This document shows positions 1 to 9,175 of a DNA stretch of 64,000 nucleotides, piece after piece. This DNA is from Mycolicibacter terrae (GTDB lineage: Bacteria > Actinomycetota > Actinomycetes > Mycobacteriales > Mycobacteriaceae), in contig NZ_AP022564.1 in NCBI RefSeq assembly GCF_010727125.1, positions 2,728,001 to 2,792,000 of the forward strand, given 5' to 3'. Made by a program: the position numbers and the translations under genes. The notes under the pieces are model-generated. The model saw only the letters and a program-made list of their open reading frames with translations. It made no database searches and was not told the DNA's origin. How positions within the stretch are numbered: the stretch's first letter is position 1; every line of letters begins with the position of its first letter.

Positions 1-967
1 TCCACCAACAGGACGAACGGGGCCAGCTGCAGCAGCGTGATCACGGCCTGCAGAACGCCGGAGACCAGGAGCGGCGCTTTCAGCGGGGCCAGCAGCCGGC
101 CTGCGGCCTGGGCGCGCCACTCCCCCTTGGCGTTGACTCTGCGCTCACCAGGCTCCGTACTCGCACTTTCGTCTGGTGGCGGCAGAGTCAACGATGCGGG
201 CTCGTCGGCTTCCGGGGCGCGCTGGGTGCCCATGGCCCGTCCGGCGTTCCAGTAGGCCTGCGCGTGGATCTCGGATTTGGGGAAGCCGAACTCGTCGCGT
301 AGCCGGGCCCGCACGGCCTTCAGGGTCGCGGCTTCCGGTGTCGCCCAGGCATACCAGTCCGACCAGTCCCGCGTTTCGATGGCGGCGGCCAAGGAGTTCG
401 CGTCGCGGCGGGGCACCCAGTGCACCTGCAGGCGGGGATGCTCCCGCAGTGGGATCAGCAGGTCGTCGTCGTCGTGCTGCTCGAGGTACAGCTCGATCGG
501 CACGTCGGGCGGGACGGTTCCGATGATCCCGTTGATCCCCGGTATCGACGCCGAGTCTCCCATCAACAGGTAGCCCGCAGGCGGCGCGTCGGGATCCGGC
601 GCTTCAAAGCGGGACGAGCCCATCATCGACACCGCCGCGATGCGCGCGCCGGGTTCGACGGTGCGCGCCCACCGGCTCGCGGGCCCGTCCGGTTCGTGCA
701 ACACCATGTCCACCGCGAAGCGGCCGGTTTCGGCATCCCCCTCGGCGATGGTGTAGGCCCGCTGGAACTCGGTTCGCGAGCCGTCCGGGTCCGGGAACCA
801 GAACCTCAGCCATGCGCTGGGTTCGACGGTTGCGTCGGTGAACAGGGTCGGTGAATGCATCCAGACTCTGATGCAGTGCGGAGCGATCCAGCTGGTCTCG
901 AGCACCGTTGCAATGTGGTCCCGGGCGCCGAAGCCCCGCAGTATCGCGCCCTGAAAACCGCGCGCCA
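1..967 (-). CDS. irtA: IrtA, carboxymycobactin importer subunit (partial, C-terminal part off the left edge)
   Basis: The ATG lies at 967-965 and the frame stays open to base 1, so 322 residues are visible. The protein reads as the N-terminal siderophore-interacting (FAD-binding) domain that mycobacterial IrtA fuses to an ABC exporter-type module. The flavin motif R70-A-Y-T is present, followed by [13 protein letters not shown]. After about residue 285 a hydrophobic stretch starts the ABC membrane domain, which is cut off. In the known system IrtAB sits in the inner membrane, imports ferric carboxymycobactin and reduces the iron. The gene is divergent from mbtK, with an iron box between them. 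Near line-by-line similarity to the N-terminus of M. tuberculosis Rv1348 as I remember it supports the name. Confidence 0.93.
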
Positions 968-1037
968 TCAAGGTCCTTTCGCCAACGGTTGCCCGCCCCG
1001 CGGGGTGAGACCCGGCGCTCGCACCGCCAAGCCCGAC

Positions 1038-1056
1038 CTAGGTTACCCTACCCTCA
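1038..1056. promoter_or_regulatory. IdeR (iron-dependent repressor) box between irtA and mbtK
   Basis: The 19-base site CTAGGTTACCCTACCCTCA matches the IdeR consensus TTAGGTTAGSCTAACCTAA at 15 of 19 positions by eye. It sits 41 bases upstream of mbtK and 71 upstream of irtA, so one site could repress both divergent siderophore genes when iron is plentiful. Confidence 0.7.
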
Positions 1057-1096
1057 CTTAACCGGGTAGGGCCTCGGGGTAGGCTCACTGCTCGTT

Positions 1097-1723
1097 ATGA
1101 CTGACGCCGCAATCCTGCACCGCGAGCTGAAGGATATTTCCGACGAAGTCCGCCGCGTCCCGGCACCACCGATCCCAGTGCTGGCCGAGCCCTATGCGAT
1201 CCGGGTTGCCGACCCGGACGCCGATGCGGAGATGGTCTCCGAGTGGATGAACCGGCCGCACCTGGCCCAGACCTGGGAGTCCGCCTGGCCACCCGAGCGC
1301 TGGCACGCCTATCTGAGCGCCCAGGTCGCCGGCAGCTACACACGGCCGCTCATCGTCAGCCGGCACGGACAGGACAACGGTTATATCGAGTTGTACCGAG
1401 CCGCAAAGGATTCCATCGCCAAGTACTACGCCGCCGACCCGCATGATCTCGGTATGCACGGGGCCGTCGCCGACGTCGCCGCGGTCAATCGAGGATTCGC
1501 GGCGATCCTGCTGCCACGCGTTATGAAAAGCGTGTTCGATCTCGAACCGCAGTGCCGGCGGATGATGTTCGAACCCGAGTACCGCAACACGGCGATGCGT
1601 CGGCTGGCCGAGTATGTGGGCGGCACCTTCCTGGGTGAACACGACATGGGTTATCGCCGGATGGCGCTCTATGCGGTGTTGCGCTACCCCGACGACGATC
1701 CACTGGCGAACAGCCGCTCGTAG
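1097..1723 (+). CDS. mbtK: MbtK, mycobactin lysine N6-acyltransferase
   Basis: This 208-residue GNAT-fold enzyme transfers the long acyl chain from the carrier MbtL to the lysine side chain of the mycobactin core. H121 (in the GMHGAVAD stretch) and D163 (in GEHDMGYRR) correspond to the catalytic His/Asp pair of the family. The length matches M. tuberculosis Rv1347c. It is divergent from irtA across an IdeR box. Its 3' end overlaps the convergent mbtN by 40 bases (1684-1723). Confidence 0.93.
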   Translation: MTDAAILHRELKDISDEVRRVPAPPIPVLAEPYAIRVADPDADAEMVSEWMNRPHLAQTWESAWPPERWHAYLSAQVAGSYTRPLIVSRHGQDNGYIELYRAAKDSIAKYYAADPHDLGMHGAVADVAAVNRGFAAILLPRVMKSVFDLEPQCRRMMFEPEYRNTAMRRLAEYVGGTFLGEHDMGYRRMALYAVLRYPDDDPLANSRS

Positions 1724-2853
1724 CCCTCGTAGTCCGGCCGCATCCCGGCCGCCACCAGCTCCCAGAGCACCTCGTCGGTGCCGCCGCCCACCCGGGCCAG
1801 CTTCATGTCGCGCCACCAGCGCCCGATAGGTGTCTCGTCGACCAGGTATCCCGAGCCGCCGAAGATGTGCATGCATTCGGAGAACACCTCTTCGCCCAGC
1901 CGGGCGGCGCTGACCTTGATCGCCGCGGCGGCGCGCAGATCCAGGCGCCCCTCGGCGGCGATGCCGTTCAGCGCGTGGCGCAGTAGATCGACTCGAGCCT
2001 GCAGGTCGGCGACCCGCAGCCGCAGCGCCTGATGCTCGAACAAGGTGGCGCCGAACTGCCGTCGGCGCATCATTCGGGCGTGGGTGAGCCCCAGCACCAG
2101 TTGGCACGACGACGCGACCTGCCCGGCGATCGACATGCGTTCGTGTGCCAACCCCCAGGAGATCGCGGCCAGGCCGGTGCCGGGGCGTGCGATCAGGGCG
2201 TCGGCCGGCACCCAGGTGTCGATCTCGACCGCGGCGGTGTCCAGCGGCCCGGCGCCCACCTTTCGGTAGGGCTCACACACCTGTACCTGCGCGGTCGGCA
2301 CCACGATGACCAGAACGTTGCCGTGCCGGCTGTTCGCGTCATGGTCGACGCCGCGGGCGACCACGATGATGTGGTCGGCGATCGGCGACAGCGAGACGAA
2401 CTTCTTTCGGCCGCGGACCTCGAATCCGTCGCGCGCGGAACGCACTTCGGTCTCCACGATCTGTAGGTCCGAACCGCCCGACTCCTCGGAGGCCCCGATG
2501 CACAGCACCGCCTCACCGGTGATGGCCTGCTCGCAGATGCCCTGCAGGTATTCGGATCGCCCGAAGCGGCGCAGGATCGCGATCGCCGAATCGTGCAGAC
2601 TCACCCCGACCCCGATTCCGGCCGAGCGCAGCTGTCCCAACTTCGACGCCAGCGCCACCAGTTTGGCGACGTCGGGATGCTGACCCTTGTTCCATTTGCC
2701 CGCGAACACCCCGGCGCGGCCCAGGTGTTCGATCAAGGCTCGCGGGAAGCGTTCGGTCGCTTCTGCTTCGGCGGTCCAGTCGGAGACCTGGTCGTTGAAG
2801 GCTTCGTCGAGCAGTGCCCGGTAGGCGTCGATCCCCCCGGAGTCCGAAGTCAC
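1684..2853 (-). CDS. mbtN: MbtN, acyl-ACP dehydrogenase of mycobactin tail synthesis
   Basis: The 389-residue protein has an acyl-CoA-dehydrogenase fold and is thought to introduce the cis double bond into the MbtL-bound acyl chain. The flavin-binding stretch [20 protein letters not shown] and the C-terminal [16 protein letters not shown] are both clear. I place the start at the GTG 2853-2851, whose GTGA overlaps the mbtM stop by 4 bases, which suggests translational coupling. The open frame runs further upstream, to 2964, but that part overlaps mbtM and does not resemble the family. Confidence 0.92.
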   Translation of the reverse strand: MTSDSGGIDAYRALLDEAFNDQVSDWTAEAEATERFPRALIEHLGRAGVFAGKWNKGQHPDVAKLVALASKLGQLRSAGIGVGVSLHDSAIAILRRFGRSEYLQGICEQAITGEAVLCIGASEESGGSDLQIVETEVRSARDGFEVRGRKKFVSLSPIADHIIVVARGVDHDANSRHGNVLVIVVPTAQVQVCEPYRKVGAGPLDTAAVEIDTWVPADALIARPGTGLAAISWGLAHERMSIAGQVASSCQLVLGLTHARMMRRRQFGATLFEHQALRLRVADLQARVDLLRHALNGIAAEGRLDLRAAAAIKVSAARLGEEVFSECMHIFGGSGYLVDETPIGRWWRDMKLARVGGGTDEVLWELVAAGMRPDYEGYERLFASGSSSG

Positions 2854-4427
2854 CTCAACGCCTCCATGTCCTGTTTGACCTGGACTCGCCGCAGCTTGCC
2901 CGACGACGTCCGGGGCAGGGAGCCGGGCGCCAAGAACACCACCTTGGCGGGCACCACCCCGCATTGCGATGCGACCCGGGCGATCAGGTCGCTGCGGGCG
3001 CCAGCCTCGTCGGGCCCCCGGAATTCGGCGACGACGACCAGGGCCGGGCGAACGTCGTCGGTGCCGACGGCGACCACCGCCCCTTCCCGGACGCCGCGGA
3101 TCTCGCCGGCGACGCGTTCGATCTCGGTGGGGAACACGTTGCGGCCGGCCACCGAGATGATCTCCTTGGCGCGACCGCAGACCACCAGCCCGTCATCGGT
3201 CAGATATCCGAGGTCGCCGGTGGCGAACCAGGTGTCCGGATCGTGGGCGGGTTCGCCGATGTAACCCGACATCATCGAGGTGCCGCGAATCTCGATCTCA
3301 CCGACGTCGCGACCGGGCTGGTCGGCGTCGTGACCGGGTGTCGGCGCGATCCGGACCTGCATGCCCGGAATCGGCACTCCCAGGATCGCATGCTGATGAA
3401 CCGCGGAATCGTTTCCGGCACCGGCGATTTCGTCATACAACAGGCCGGTGCCCGGACGTGGCGCGGTCACCGCGCAGGTGGCCTCCGCCAGCCCGTAGGA
3501 CGGGGTGACCGCAGCCGGGTCGAAACCGAACTTGGCCAGCTCGGTGGCGAAGCGCTGCAGTGCTGCGCAGTCGACGGGTTCGCCGCCGTTGATCGCCACC
3601 CGGACCCGGCCCAGGTCGACGTCGGGGATCCGGCGGGCGTATTTGCCCAGCACGCTGTAGGCGAAGTTCGGTGCGGCGGTCAGGGTCGCGGCGCTCTCAT
3701 GCAGCCACGTCAGCCAGCGAAACGGCGAGGCCGCGAATGCCGCGGTGGGTGCCAGCCACACCGGCGACCCCGACAGTGCGCCGCTGAGCAGGAATGTCAG
3801 CCCCATGTCGTGGTACAGCGGCAGCCACGAACAGCCGACGTCGGCGGACACGTCGATAGCGACGTGGGCCAGCAGCCCTTGGACATTGCTCAGCACCGCG
3901 GCCGGGGACAGCTGCGCGGTGCGCGGCGTTCCGGTCGATCCGGCCGTTCCCTGCAGTACCGCCGGCGTATTCGGCGCGGCCGCCACCGGGGTGAAGGCGG
4001 CCGAGCGATCGGTGGCGACGGCGGTGACATCATGCACCGCCACGCCGGTGTCGGCATCAGCGAGCAGCTGCAGCGAGGCACCGTGACTGAACACCGTGCC
4101 GGCGCCGATACCGTCGAAGCGGTTCAGCGTGGCGTGAGCCCACTGCTGTGGGTCGGCGCCACGGACCGGCCCGGGCAGGATCGACACCGGACGCCCGGCG
4201 AGCCACGCGCCCTGAATCGCGGCGACCAACTCCACGGTCGGCTCCCCGACCAGGCCGACCGCTCCGGGTCGGTCGGTGTCGAGGATCCTCGCCGCAACGC
4301 TCTGCGCCCTGGAGTGCACCTGCGCCCAGGGGTGCCGATTCCAGACTCCGGTGGCCTGGTCGAGGATCACCAGATCGTTGTCCGATGCGGTCATCGCCCG
4401 GGTCAGGGCGCCAGCCAACACGCTCAC
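2850..4427 (-). CDS. mbtM: MbtM, fatty acyl-AMP ligase / acyl-ACP synthetase (FadD33 type)
   Basis: This 525-residue adenylate-forming enzyme activates the fatty acid as acyl-AMP and loads it onto MbtL. The nucleotide-binding loop [16 protein letters not shown] is visible around residue 160. The conserved [27 protein letters not shown] and [11 protein letters not shown] motifs follow in family order. It starts with GTG at 4427 inside the mbtL stop (4-base overlap) and ends inside the mbtN start. It is therefore the middle gene of a three-gene coupled operon controlled from the iron boxes upstream of mbtL. Confidence 0.93.
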   Translation of the reverse strand: MSVLAGALTRAMTASDNDLVILDQATGVWNRHPWAQVHSRAQSVAARILDTDRPGAVGLVGEPTVELVAAIQGAWLAGRPVSILPGPVRGADPQQWAHATLNRFDGIGAGTVFSHGASLQLLADADTGVAVHDVTAVATDRSAAFTPVAAAPNTPAVLQGTAGSTGTPRTAQLSPAAVLSNVQGLLAHVAIDVSADVGCSWLPLYHDMGLTFLLSGALSGSPVWLAPTAAFAASPFRWLTWLHESAATLTAAPNFAYSVLGKYARRIPDVDLGRVRVAINGGEPVDCAALQRFATELAKFGFDPAAVTPSYGLAEATCAVTAPRPGTGLLYDEIAGAGNDSAVHQHAILGVPIPGMQVRIAPTPGHDADQPGRDVGEIEIRGTSMMSGYIGEPAHDPDTWFATGDLGYLTDDGLVVCGRAKEIISVAGRNVFPTEIERVAGEIRGVREGAVVAVGTDDVRPALVVVAEFRGPDEAGARSDLIARVASQCGVVPAKVVFLAPGSLPRTSSGKLRRVQVKQDMEALR

Positions 4428-4684
4428 GCGTCGGCGGGGACTTTCGCCCGAATGGCGGCCTCGAGGTCGCCGACGGTGTCGCAGCTCAGCAGGTCTTCCT
4501 CGGACAGCGCCACGCCGAGCCGATCCTCGATGGCGACCATGCCGATGGCGAACGCGACCGAGTCCAGACCCACGTCGTCAACCAGTCGCGCCTGGGGAGT
4601 CACCCGAGTGAGGTCGACATTCAGGTCGTCGCGCAGGATCTCCCGCAGCGCGGCGCTGACGGTATCGGAGGGCGAAGAACTCAT
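4424..4684 (-). CDS. mbtL: MbtL, acyl carrier protein of mycobactin synthesis
   Basis: The 86-residue acyl carrier protein has the phosphopantetheine attachment motif GLDSVAF with Ser42. It carries the fatty acid between MbtM, MbtN and MbtK. It is the first gene of mbtL-mbtM-mbtN. A TANNNT -10 element (4698-4693, TAGCGT on the minus strand) ends only 8 bases before the ATG, so the transcript is probably leaderless or nearly so. The IdeR-like box at 4714-4732 covers the expected -35 region. Confidence 0.93.
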   Translation of the reverse strand: MSSSPSDTVSAALREILRDDLNVDLTRVTPQARLVDDVGLDSVAFAIGMVAIEDRLGVALSEEDLLSCDTVGDLEAAIRAKVPADA

Positions 4685-4713
4685 GTCGAGGGACGCTACA
4701 CGACACCCGAAAG

Positions 4714-4732
4714 TAAGGTTAGCCTTACCCTA
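4714..4732. promoter_or_regulatory. IdeR box upstream of mbtL
   Basis: TAAGGTTAGCCTTACCCTA matches the IdeR consensus at 15 of 19 positions. It lies about 16-34 bases upstream of the mbtL -10 element, where bound IdeR would block RNA polymerase. Confidence 0.75.
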
Positions 4733-4754
4733 GTTTGTGATGGTCGACACACGG

Positions 4755-4773
4755 TTAGGTAAGGCTTGCCTCC
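4755..4773. promoter_or_regulatory. Second IdeR box, facing the GjpA-like gene
   Basis: TTAGGTAAGGCTTGCCTCC matches the IdeR consensus at 14 of 19 positions. It lies just upstream of TAAGGT (4790-4795), a TANNNT -10 candidate for the rightward gene starting at 4857. The two boxes are 41 bases apart centre to centre, so IdeR dimers could act on both divergent promoters. Confidence 0.65.
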
Positions 4774-4856
4774 TCGCAATAAACCTGTCTAAGGTAGGCC
4801 CGCGCTCTACATACACAGGAACCTCATACCAGATGAGGTCACGATAAGGAGAAGCA

Positions 4857-5798
4857 ATGAAGCTCGCCTATGCGGACGGATCCCTCGATCGCGGTTCCGC
4901 ATCCGCCGTCCCTTCGACTACCCGCGCCAACCTCGTAGTGGCCGCCGGGATCGCCCTGGCCGGGGCCGGTGTGATCGCCGTCAACCCGATCGCGCCGGTG
5001 CTCTCCCTGGACGCACACCAGACCGAGGTGCAGCTCACCGCCACGACCTCGGAGAACTGGGCAAACCTGATGGACTTGATCTCCGCCAACCCCGACCCGG
5101 TCGGTAACGCCCTCGGCCAGGTATTCGGCCACTACAGCGACATCGCCAGCACCAGCATCGAGAAGTCGATGGCCGGCGTCGAGGGCATTTGGTCGGGCCT
5201 CGGGGGCGCCCAGGGCCTCGAAACGATTCTTCCCCTGATCAGCGACTACCTGAAGGACGGTAACGCCACCGAGGCGTTCAACCTCATCAACAAGGACATG
5301 CTGTTCAACATGCAGAACATCTTCCAGCCGCTCTTCAACTACGTCCCGCGGGGCGAGACCGAAGAGGTCGCCGGGATCTTCGGCCTGGGCAGCAGCATGA
5401 TGCGTGACTGGGCCAACGTCCAGGACGTATTCTCCGACTTCAGCACCTGGAAGGCCATGAGCGAGGCGCTCATGAGCCCCTCGATCAGCGCCATGTACGC
5501 GCTGAGCGACCAATTCACCGACACCGGTGACCACACCCCGCAGGACGTGTTGGACGCCTTCCTCAACGGCTACGTCCCATGGGACCCGCAGGACGGTTCC
5601 GAAACCGTCCACGCACCGCTGGTCGGCTTCCTCACCGAGGACGGCCCGATCGACTACTTCGGCCGGATCCTGCCGGAGATGATCGCCGCGGCATTGACCC
5701 AGAACCTGCCGGTCGACGATGTCGACGTCCCGGTCGACCCGGCGCTCGCCGACGTCAGCCTGTTCGACATGGACTGGCTGACCGGCCTGCTCGGCTAG
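4857..5798 (+). CDS. Exported protein, GjpA-like (putative outer-membrane porin family), probably iron-repressed
   Basis: The 313-residue protein has a hydrophobic segment at about residues 24-45 (NLVVAAGIALAGAGVIAVNP) and then an acidic, soluble-looking remainder rich in Leu, Asp and Phe. The segment pattern A-G-I-A-L-x-G-A-x-V-I-A-V-x-P-I-A-P is typical of mycobacterial proteins annotated as outer-membrane porin GjpA; I rely on memory of that family, not a search. A good ribosome site (AAGGAG) precedes the ATG. The promoter overlaps an IdeR box and the gene is divergent from mbtL, so an envelope role during iron starvation is a fair inference. A strong terminator follows. Confidence 0.6.
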   Translation: MKLAYADGSLDRGSASAVPSTTRANLVVAAGIALAGAGVIAVNPIAPVLSLDAHQTEVQLTATTSENWANLMDLISANPDPVGNALGQVFGHYSDIASTSIEKSMAGVEGIWSGLGGAQGLETILPLISDYLKDGNATEAFNLINKDMLFNMQNIFQPLFNYVPRGETEEVAGIFGLGSSMMRDWANVQDVFSDFSTWKAMSEALMSPSISAMYALSDQFTDTGDHTPQDVLDAFLNGYVPWDPQDGSETVHAPLVGFLTEDGPIDYFGRILPEMIAAALTQNLPVDDVDVPVDPALADVSLFDMDWLTGLLG

Positions 5799-5829
5799 CA
5801 CCACCCCTGCGCGCCTTCGCGCAGGACGA

Positions 5830-5866
5830 GAGCCGGGTTCGGGCAGCAACTGCCCGAACCCGGCTC
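5830..5866 (+). terminator. Strong hairpin terminator
   Basis: GAGCCGGGTTCGGGCAG and its exact reverse complement form a perfect 17-base-pair stem with a 3-base loop, followed by AAAACATT. There is no U tract, as is usual in mycobacteria. It ends the GjpA-like gene and separates it from the next operon. Confidence 0.8.
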
Positions 5867-5878
5867 AAAACATTGCCA

Positions 5879-5896
5879 TTGACTAATGGCGCCATT
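5879..5896. promoter_or_regulatory. Palindrome next to a -35-like hexamer, candidate operator of the monooxygenase operon
   Basis: TTGACT (5879-5884) is directly followed by the perfect 12-base palindrome AATGGCGCCATT (5885-5896), 18 bases before the SDR start codon. A palindrome in the promoter spacer is where MerR-family proteins bind, and a MerR gene closes this operon. No convincing -10 element is visible, so the assignment is tentative. Confidence 0.35.
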
Positions 5897-5914
5897 GGTT
5901 GTTGACTCAGTCAC

Positions 5915-6772
5915 ATGATCTTCGGGCGCTCGCCGAAACGCAGCCATGACGCCTCCGCGGTGGTGACCGGGGCAGGCAGCGGTATCGGCGCCGCATTCGC
6001 CGTCGAACTCGCCCGCCGCGGCAGTGCTGTGGTCTGCAGCGACATCGATGTCGACGCCGCCCAGCGCACCGTCGACACCATCACCGCCGCAGGCGGGCGC
6101 GCCACCGCCGTGCAGTGCGACGTGTCGCAGATCGACGCCGTCACCGCGCTGGCCGACGCCGCACAGGCCTGGTTCGGCCACCCGCCGACCCTGGTGATCA
6201 ACAACGCCGGCGTCGGTGCCGGCGGGCAGCCGATCGGCGACATGGCGCTCGATGACTGGACGTGGACCCTGGGCATCAACCTGTGGGGCCCGATCCACGG
6301 CTGCCACGTATTCACCCCCGTCTTGCGTGCTGCCGCCGGTGATCAACCCCGCGGCATCATCAATGTCGCCTCCGCCGCGTCGTTCGGCGCCGCCCCGGAT
6401 ATGGCGGCCTACAACGTCAGCAAAGCCGGCGTGCTGTCGCTATCGGAGACCTTGGCCGCCGAATTGTCCGGTACCGGAATCGGTGTCACCGTGCTGTGCC
6501 CGACGTTCGTCAAGACCAACATCGTCGAATCGGGCCGGATCACCGCACAGTCCAGCGAGGCGGCGAACCGGTTGATGCGCTGGACCGGGCTCTCCGCGCA
6601 ACGCGTTGCCCGCGACTGCCTGGACGCCCACGACCGCGGCAGCTTGTATTGCATGCCGCAGCTGGACGCCAAGATCGGTTGGAACATCAAACGTTTCGCA
6701 CCGGAGACATTCACCCGAACAATCGGGCTGGCATTCCGTGCCAGTGCAGCACTGCCGGGAAAGGCCGACTGA
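5915..6772 (+). CDS. Short-chain dehydrogenase/reductase (SDR)
   Basis: The 285-residue classical SDR has the cofactor motif TGAGSGIG at residues 18-25, NNAG near residue 95, and the catalytic Y166-x-x-x-K170 preceded by a Ser in NVASAAS. It would oxidise an alcohol or reduce a ketone with NAD(P). It opens a four-gene rightward operon: the di-iron gene starts 11 bases downstream after a GGAG ribosome site. The pairing with a Baeyer-Villiger enzyme suggests alcohol-to-ketone oxidation feeding ester formation; the substrate is unknown. Confidence 0.85.
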   Translation: MIFGRSPKRSHDASAVVTGAGSGIGAAFAVELARRGSAVVCSDIDVDAAQRTVDTITAAGGRATAVQCDVSQIDAVTALADAAQAWFGHPPTLVINNAGVGAGGQPIGDMALDDWTWTLGINLWGPIHGCHVFTPVLRAAAGDQPRGIINVASAASFGAAPDMAAYNVSKAGVLSLSETLAAELSGTGIGVTVLCPTFVKTNIVESGRITAQSSEAANRLMRWTGLSAQRVARDCLDAHDRGSLYCMPQLDAKIGWNIKRFAPETFTRTIGLAFRASAALPGKAD

Positions 6773-6783
6773 AGGAGAAACAG

Positions 6784-7704
6784 ATGGCTCTCGACATGGA
6801 CGCCATGCTCGCCAAGATCAAGGACCGGCAGTGGGCGCTGGCCGACATCGACTGGGAGGCACCGGGAGCCGAGTTGATCCGGCCCGAGATGGCGCCCAAA
6901 CTCAAGAAGTTCATGGCCGACCTGTGCTGGATCGAGAACATCGGCGCGCGCGGCTTCGCGGCCATGGCACGCAAGGCGCCCACCGCGACACTGGCCGAGA
7001 TCTACCGGTATTTCCACGCCGAGGAGCAGCGCCACGCCAACGCCGAACTGGCGCTGATGAAGCGCTGGGGCATGCTCGAAGACGGCGAAATGCCCGAACC
7101 CAACGTCAACATCCGGTTGGCCATGCAATGGCTCGACGACTACTCCGACGACTTGCCGCTGTCGGTACTGGGCACGGTGATCCCGATGCTGGAAGTCGCA
7201 CTCGACGGTGCTCTGCTCAAGTTTCTGCTCGACGAGGTCGACGACCCGGTCTGCCACCAGGTGTTCGAGAAGATCAACAACGACGAATCCCGGCACATCG
7301 CCGTTGATTTCGAGGTGTTGGAGATGATCGGCCACGCCGACGCCCGCAGATTGGCGATCGAGTTCGTCGGCACCGTCGCCTCCCCGTCGCTGATCATCGG
7401 CGCGCTGATCTCGATCCCACTGCTCAACCGGGTTCGCAACGAGGTGATCGGCATGGGTCTGGATCCCCAGCGCCTCTACGCCGCCCTGATGCGCTTCACG
7501 CAGTTCGGTGAGCGCGGCGAGCACACCCGGCGGGTGCCGGCCTATCAGATCGTCAAGCACTACTCGGGCTGGATGGCCAACCCGAACAGCCCCTATCACC
7601 TGCTGGCCAACCCCGCGGTGTGGATCTCCGGCTTCTACCCCAAGCGGTTGCTCAAGCCCATCCCGACCTGGTTCAAAGAGCTGACCCACGAACCGGCGGC
7701 CTGA
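6784..7704 (+). CDS. Ferritin-like di-iron carboxylate protein
   Basis: The 306-residue, largely helical protein has two E-x-x-H iron ligands, E81-Q-R-H84 and E168-S-R-H171. Further glutamates in WIEN and MLEVALDG could complete a four-helix-bundle di-iron site. The family is common in mycobacteria, often beside flavin monooxygenases, and has no firm function that I know of. Because of the site, an oxygenase or oxidase role is likelier than iron storage. It lies between the SDR and the monooxygenase; the next gene begins one base after its stop. Confidence 0.75.
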   Translation: MALDMDAMLAKIKDRQWALADIDWEAPGAELIRPEMAPKLKKFMADLCWIENIGARGFAAMARKAPTATLAEIYRYFHAEEQRHANAELALMKRWGMLEDGEMPEPNVNIRLAMQWLDDYSDDLPLSVLGTVIPMLEVALDGALLKFLLDEVDDPVCHQVFEKINNDESRHIAVDFEVLEMIGHADARRLAIEFVGTVASPSLIIGALISIPLLNRVRNEVIGMGLDPQRLYAALMRFTQFGERGEHTRRVPAYQIVKHYSGWMANPNSPYHLLANPAVWISGFYPKRLLKPIPTWFKELTHEPAA

Positions 7705-7705
7705 C

Positions 7706-9175
7706 GTGGCGCGCACACACGTCTACCAGACCCTGATCGTGGGCGCCGGCTTCAGCGGGATCGGCGCGGCGATCAAACTCGCCGAGGCGGGCCATGCCGG
7801 CGCGGACGAAATCCTCATCCTGGAGCGCAGTGACCGGGTCGGCGGCACCTGGCGCGACACCCGCTATCCCGGTGCGGCATGCGACATCCCGTCGCTGCTC
7901 TACTCGTTCTCGTTCGTCGCCAACCCGGGCTGGTCGCGGGCCTATCCGTCGGCCGACGAGATCTATGCGCACATCGAGGACATGGTCGACCGGTTCGACC
8001 TGCGCCGCCACATCCGGTTCGGCACCGAGGTCACCGGGCTTGCCTTCGACGAGGACACCGGTGTGTGGACGGTGTCGGCAGGGCGGACGAAGTTTCGGGC
8101 CCGCACCGTGGTGCTGGCCTCGGGCCCGTTGCCCGACTCCAGCTTCCCGGCCATCCGCGGGCTGGAGACATTTACCGGCCACAAGATTCACAGTGCGCGC
8201 TGGGATCACGACTACGACTTCACCGGCAAGAAGGTCGCTGTCGTCGGCACCGGCGCCAGCGCGGTGCAGATCATCCCGGAACTGGTCGAGCAGGCCGGAT
8301 TCGTCAAGGTCTTTCAGCGCACGCCGGGCTGGGTGATCCCCCGCCTGGACGTGGCCATGCCTCCGGTCGTCCAGGAGCTGTTCGCCAAAGTGCCCGCCGC
8401 CCAGCAGCTTGCCCGCCAGGCGCTGTTCTGGGGGCACGAGGCCAGCGCCACCGCCTTGGTGTGGAACACCCCGCTCAGCGGCCTGGTGGCCCAACTGGGC
8501 AAGGCCCACCTGCGTACCGCGGTCAAGGATCCGTGGCTGCGCCGTCAGCTCACCCCGGATTTCACTCCAGGTTGCAAGCGCATGCTGGTCTCCAGCGACT
8601 ACTACCCCGCGCTTCAGCGCGACAACTGCAAGCTGATCGCCTGGCCGATCGCCACGATCAGCCCGGCCGGCATCCGCACCAGCGACGGTGTGGAACACCG
8701 ACTGGACGCCATCGTGTTCGCGACCGGCTACGACGTGCACCTGACCGGTCCGCCGTTTCCGGTCACCGGACTGGGCGGCAGGTCGCTGGCCGCGGACTGG
8801 AGCGGCGGCGGTCAGGCCTTCAAAAGCATTCAGGCACACGGCTACCCGAACCTGTTCTTCATGACCGGCCCCAACTCCGGGCCGGGTCACAACTCGCTGC
8901 TGGTGTACGTCGAAGGACAGATCGACTACGTGGTGCGCGCCGTGGGCGCGATCCGCCGCGGCGACCTGCGCTACCTGGACGTGCGTGATGACGTGCAACG
9001 TCGCCACAACGAGCAGATTCAGCGGCGACTGGGCAAGACGACCTGGATGTCGGGCTGTCGCAGCTGGTATCTGACCGAGGACGGTTTCAACGCGTCGATG
9101 TACCCGGGATTCGCGACCCAGTATCTTCGGCAGATGCGCAGTTTCCGCCTCGCCGACTACCACGCGGTGGCATGA
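7706..9175 (+). CDS. Baeyer-Villiger-type flavin monooxygenase
   Basis: The 489-residue protein starts with GTG one base after the upstream stop. The first FAD Rossmann motif GAGFSGIG is near residue 12. The Baeyer-Villiger fingerprint F156-T-G-x-x-x-H162-x-x-x-W166-D is intact, and a second Rossmann motif GTGASAVQ follows for NADPH. Such enzymes insert oxygen next to a ketone to give an ester or lactone. The last codons contain the ATG of the MerR gene (4-base overlap). Confidence 0.88.
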   Translation: MARTHVYQTLIVGAGFSGIGAAIKLAEAGHAGADEILILERSDRVGGTWRDTRYPGAACDIPSLLYSFSFVANPGWSRAYPSADEIYAHIEDMVDRFDLRRHIRFGTEVTGLAFDEDTGVWTVSAGRTKFRARTVVLASGPLPDSSFPAIRGLETFTGHKIHSARWDHDYDFTGKKVAVVGTGASAVQIIPELVEQAGFVKVFQRTPGWVIPRLDVAMPPVVQELFAKVPAAQQLARQALFWGHEASATALVWNTPLSGLVAQLGKAHLRTAVKDPWLRRQLTPDFTPGCKRMLVSSDYYPALQRDNCKLIAWPIATISPAGIRTSDGVEHRLDAIVFATGYDVHLTGPPFPVTGLGGRSLAADWSGGGQAFKSIQAHGYPNLFFMTGPNSGPGHNSLLVYVEGQIDYVVRAVGAIRRGDLRYLDVRDDVQRRHNEQIQRRLGKTTWMSGCRSWYLTEDGFNASMYPGFATQYLRQMRSFRLADYHAVA

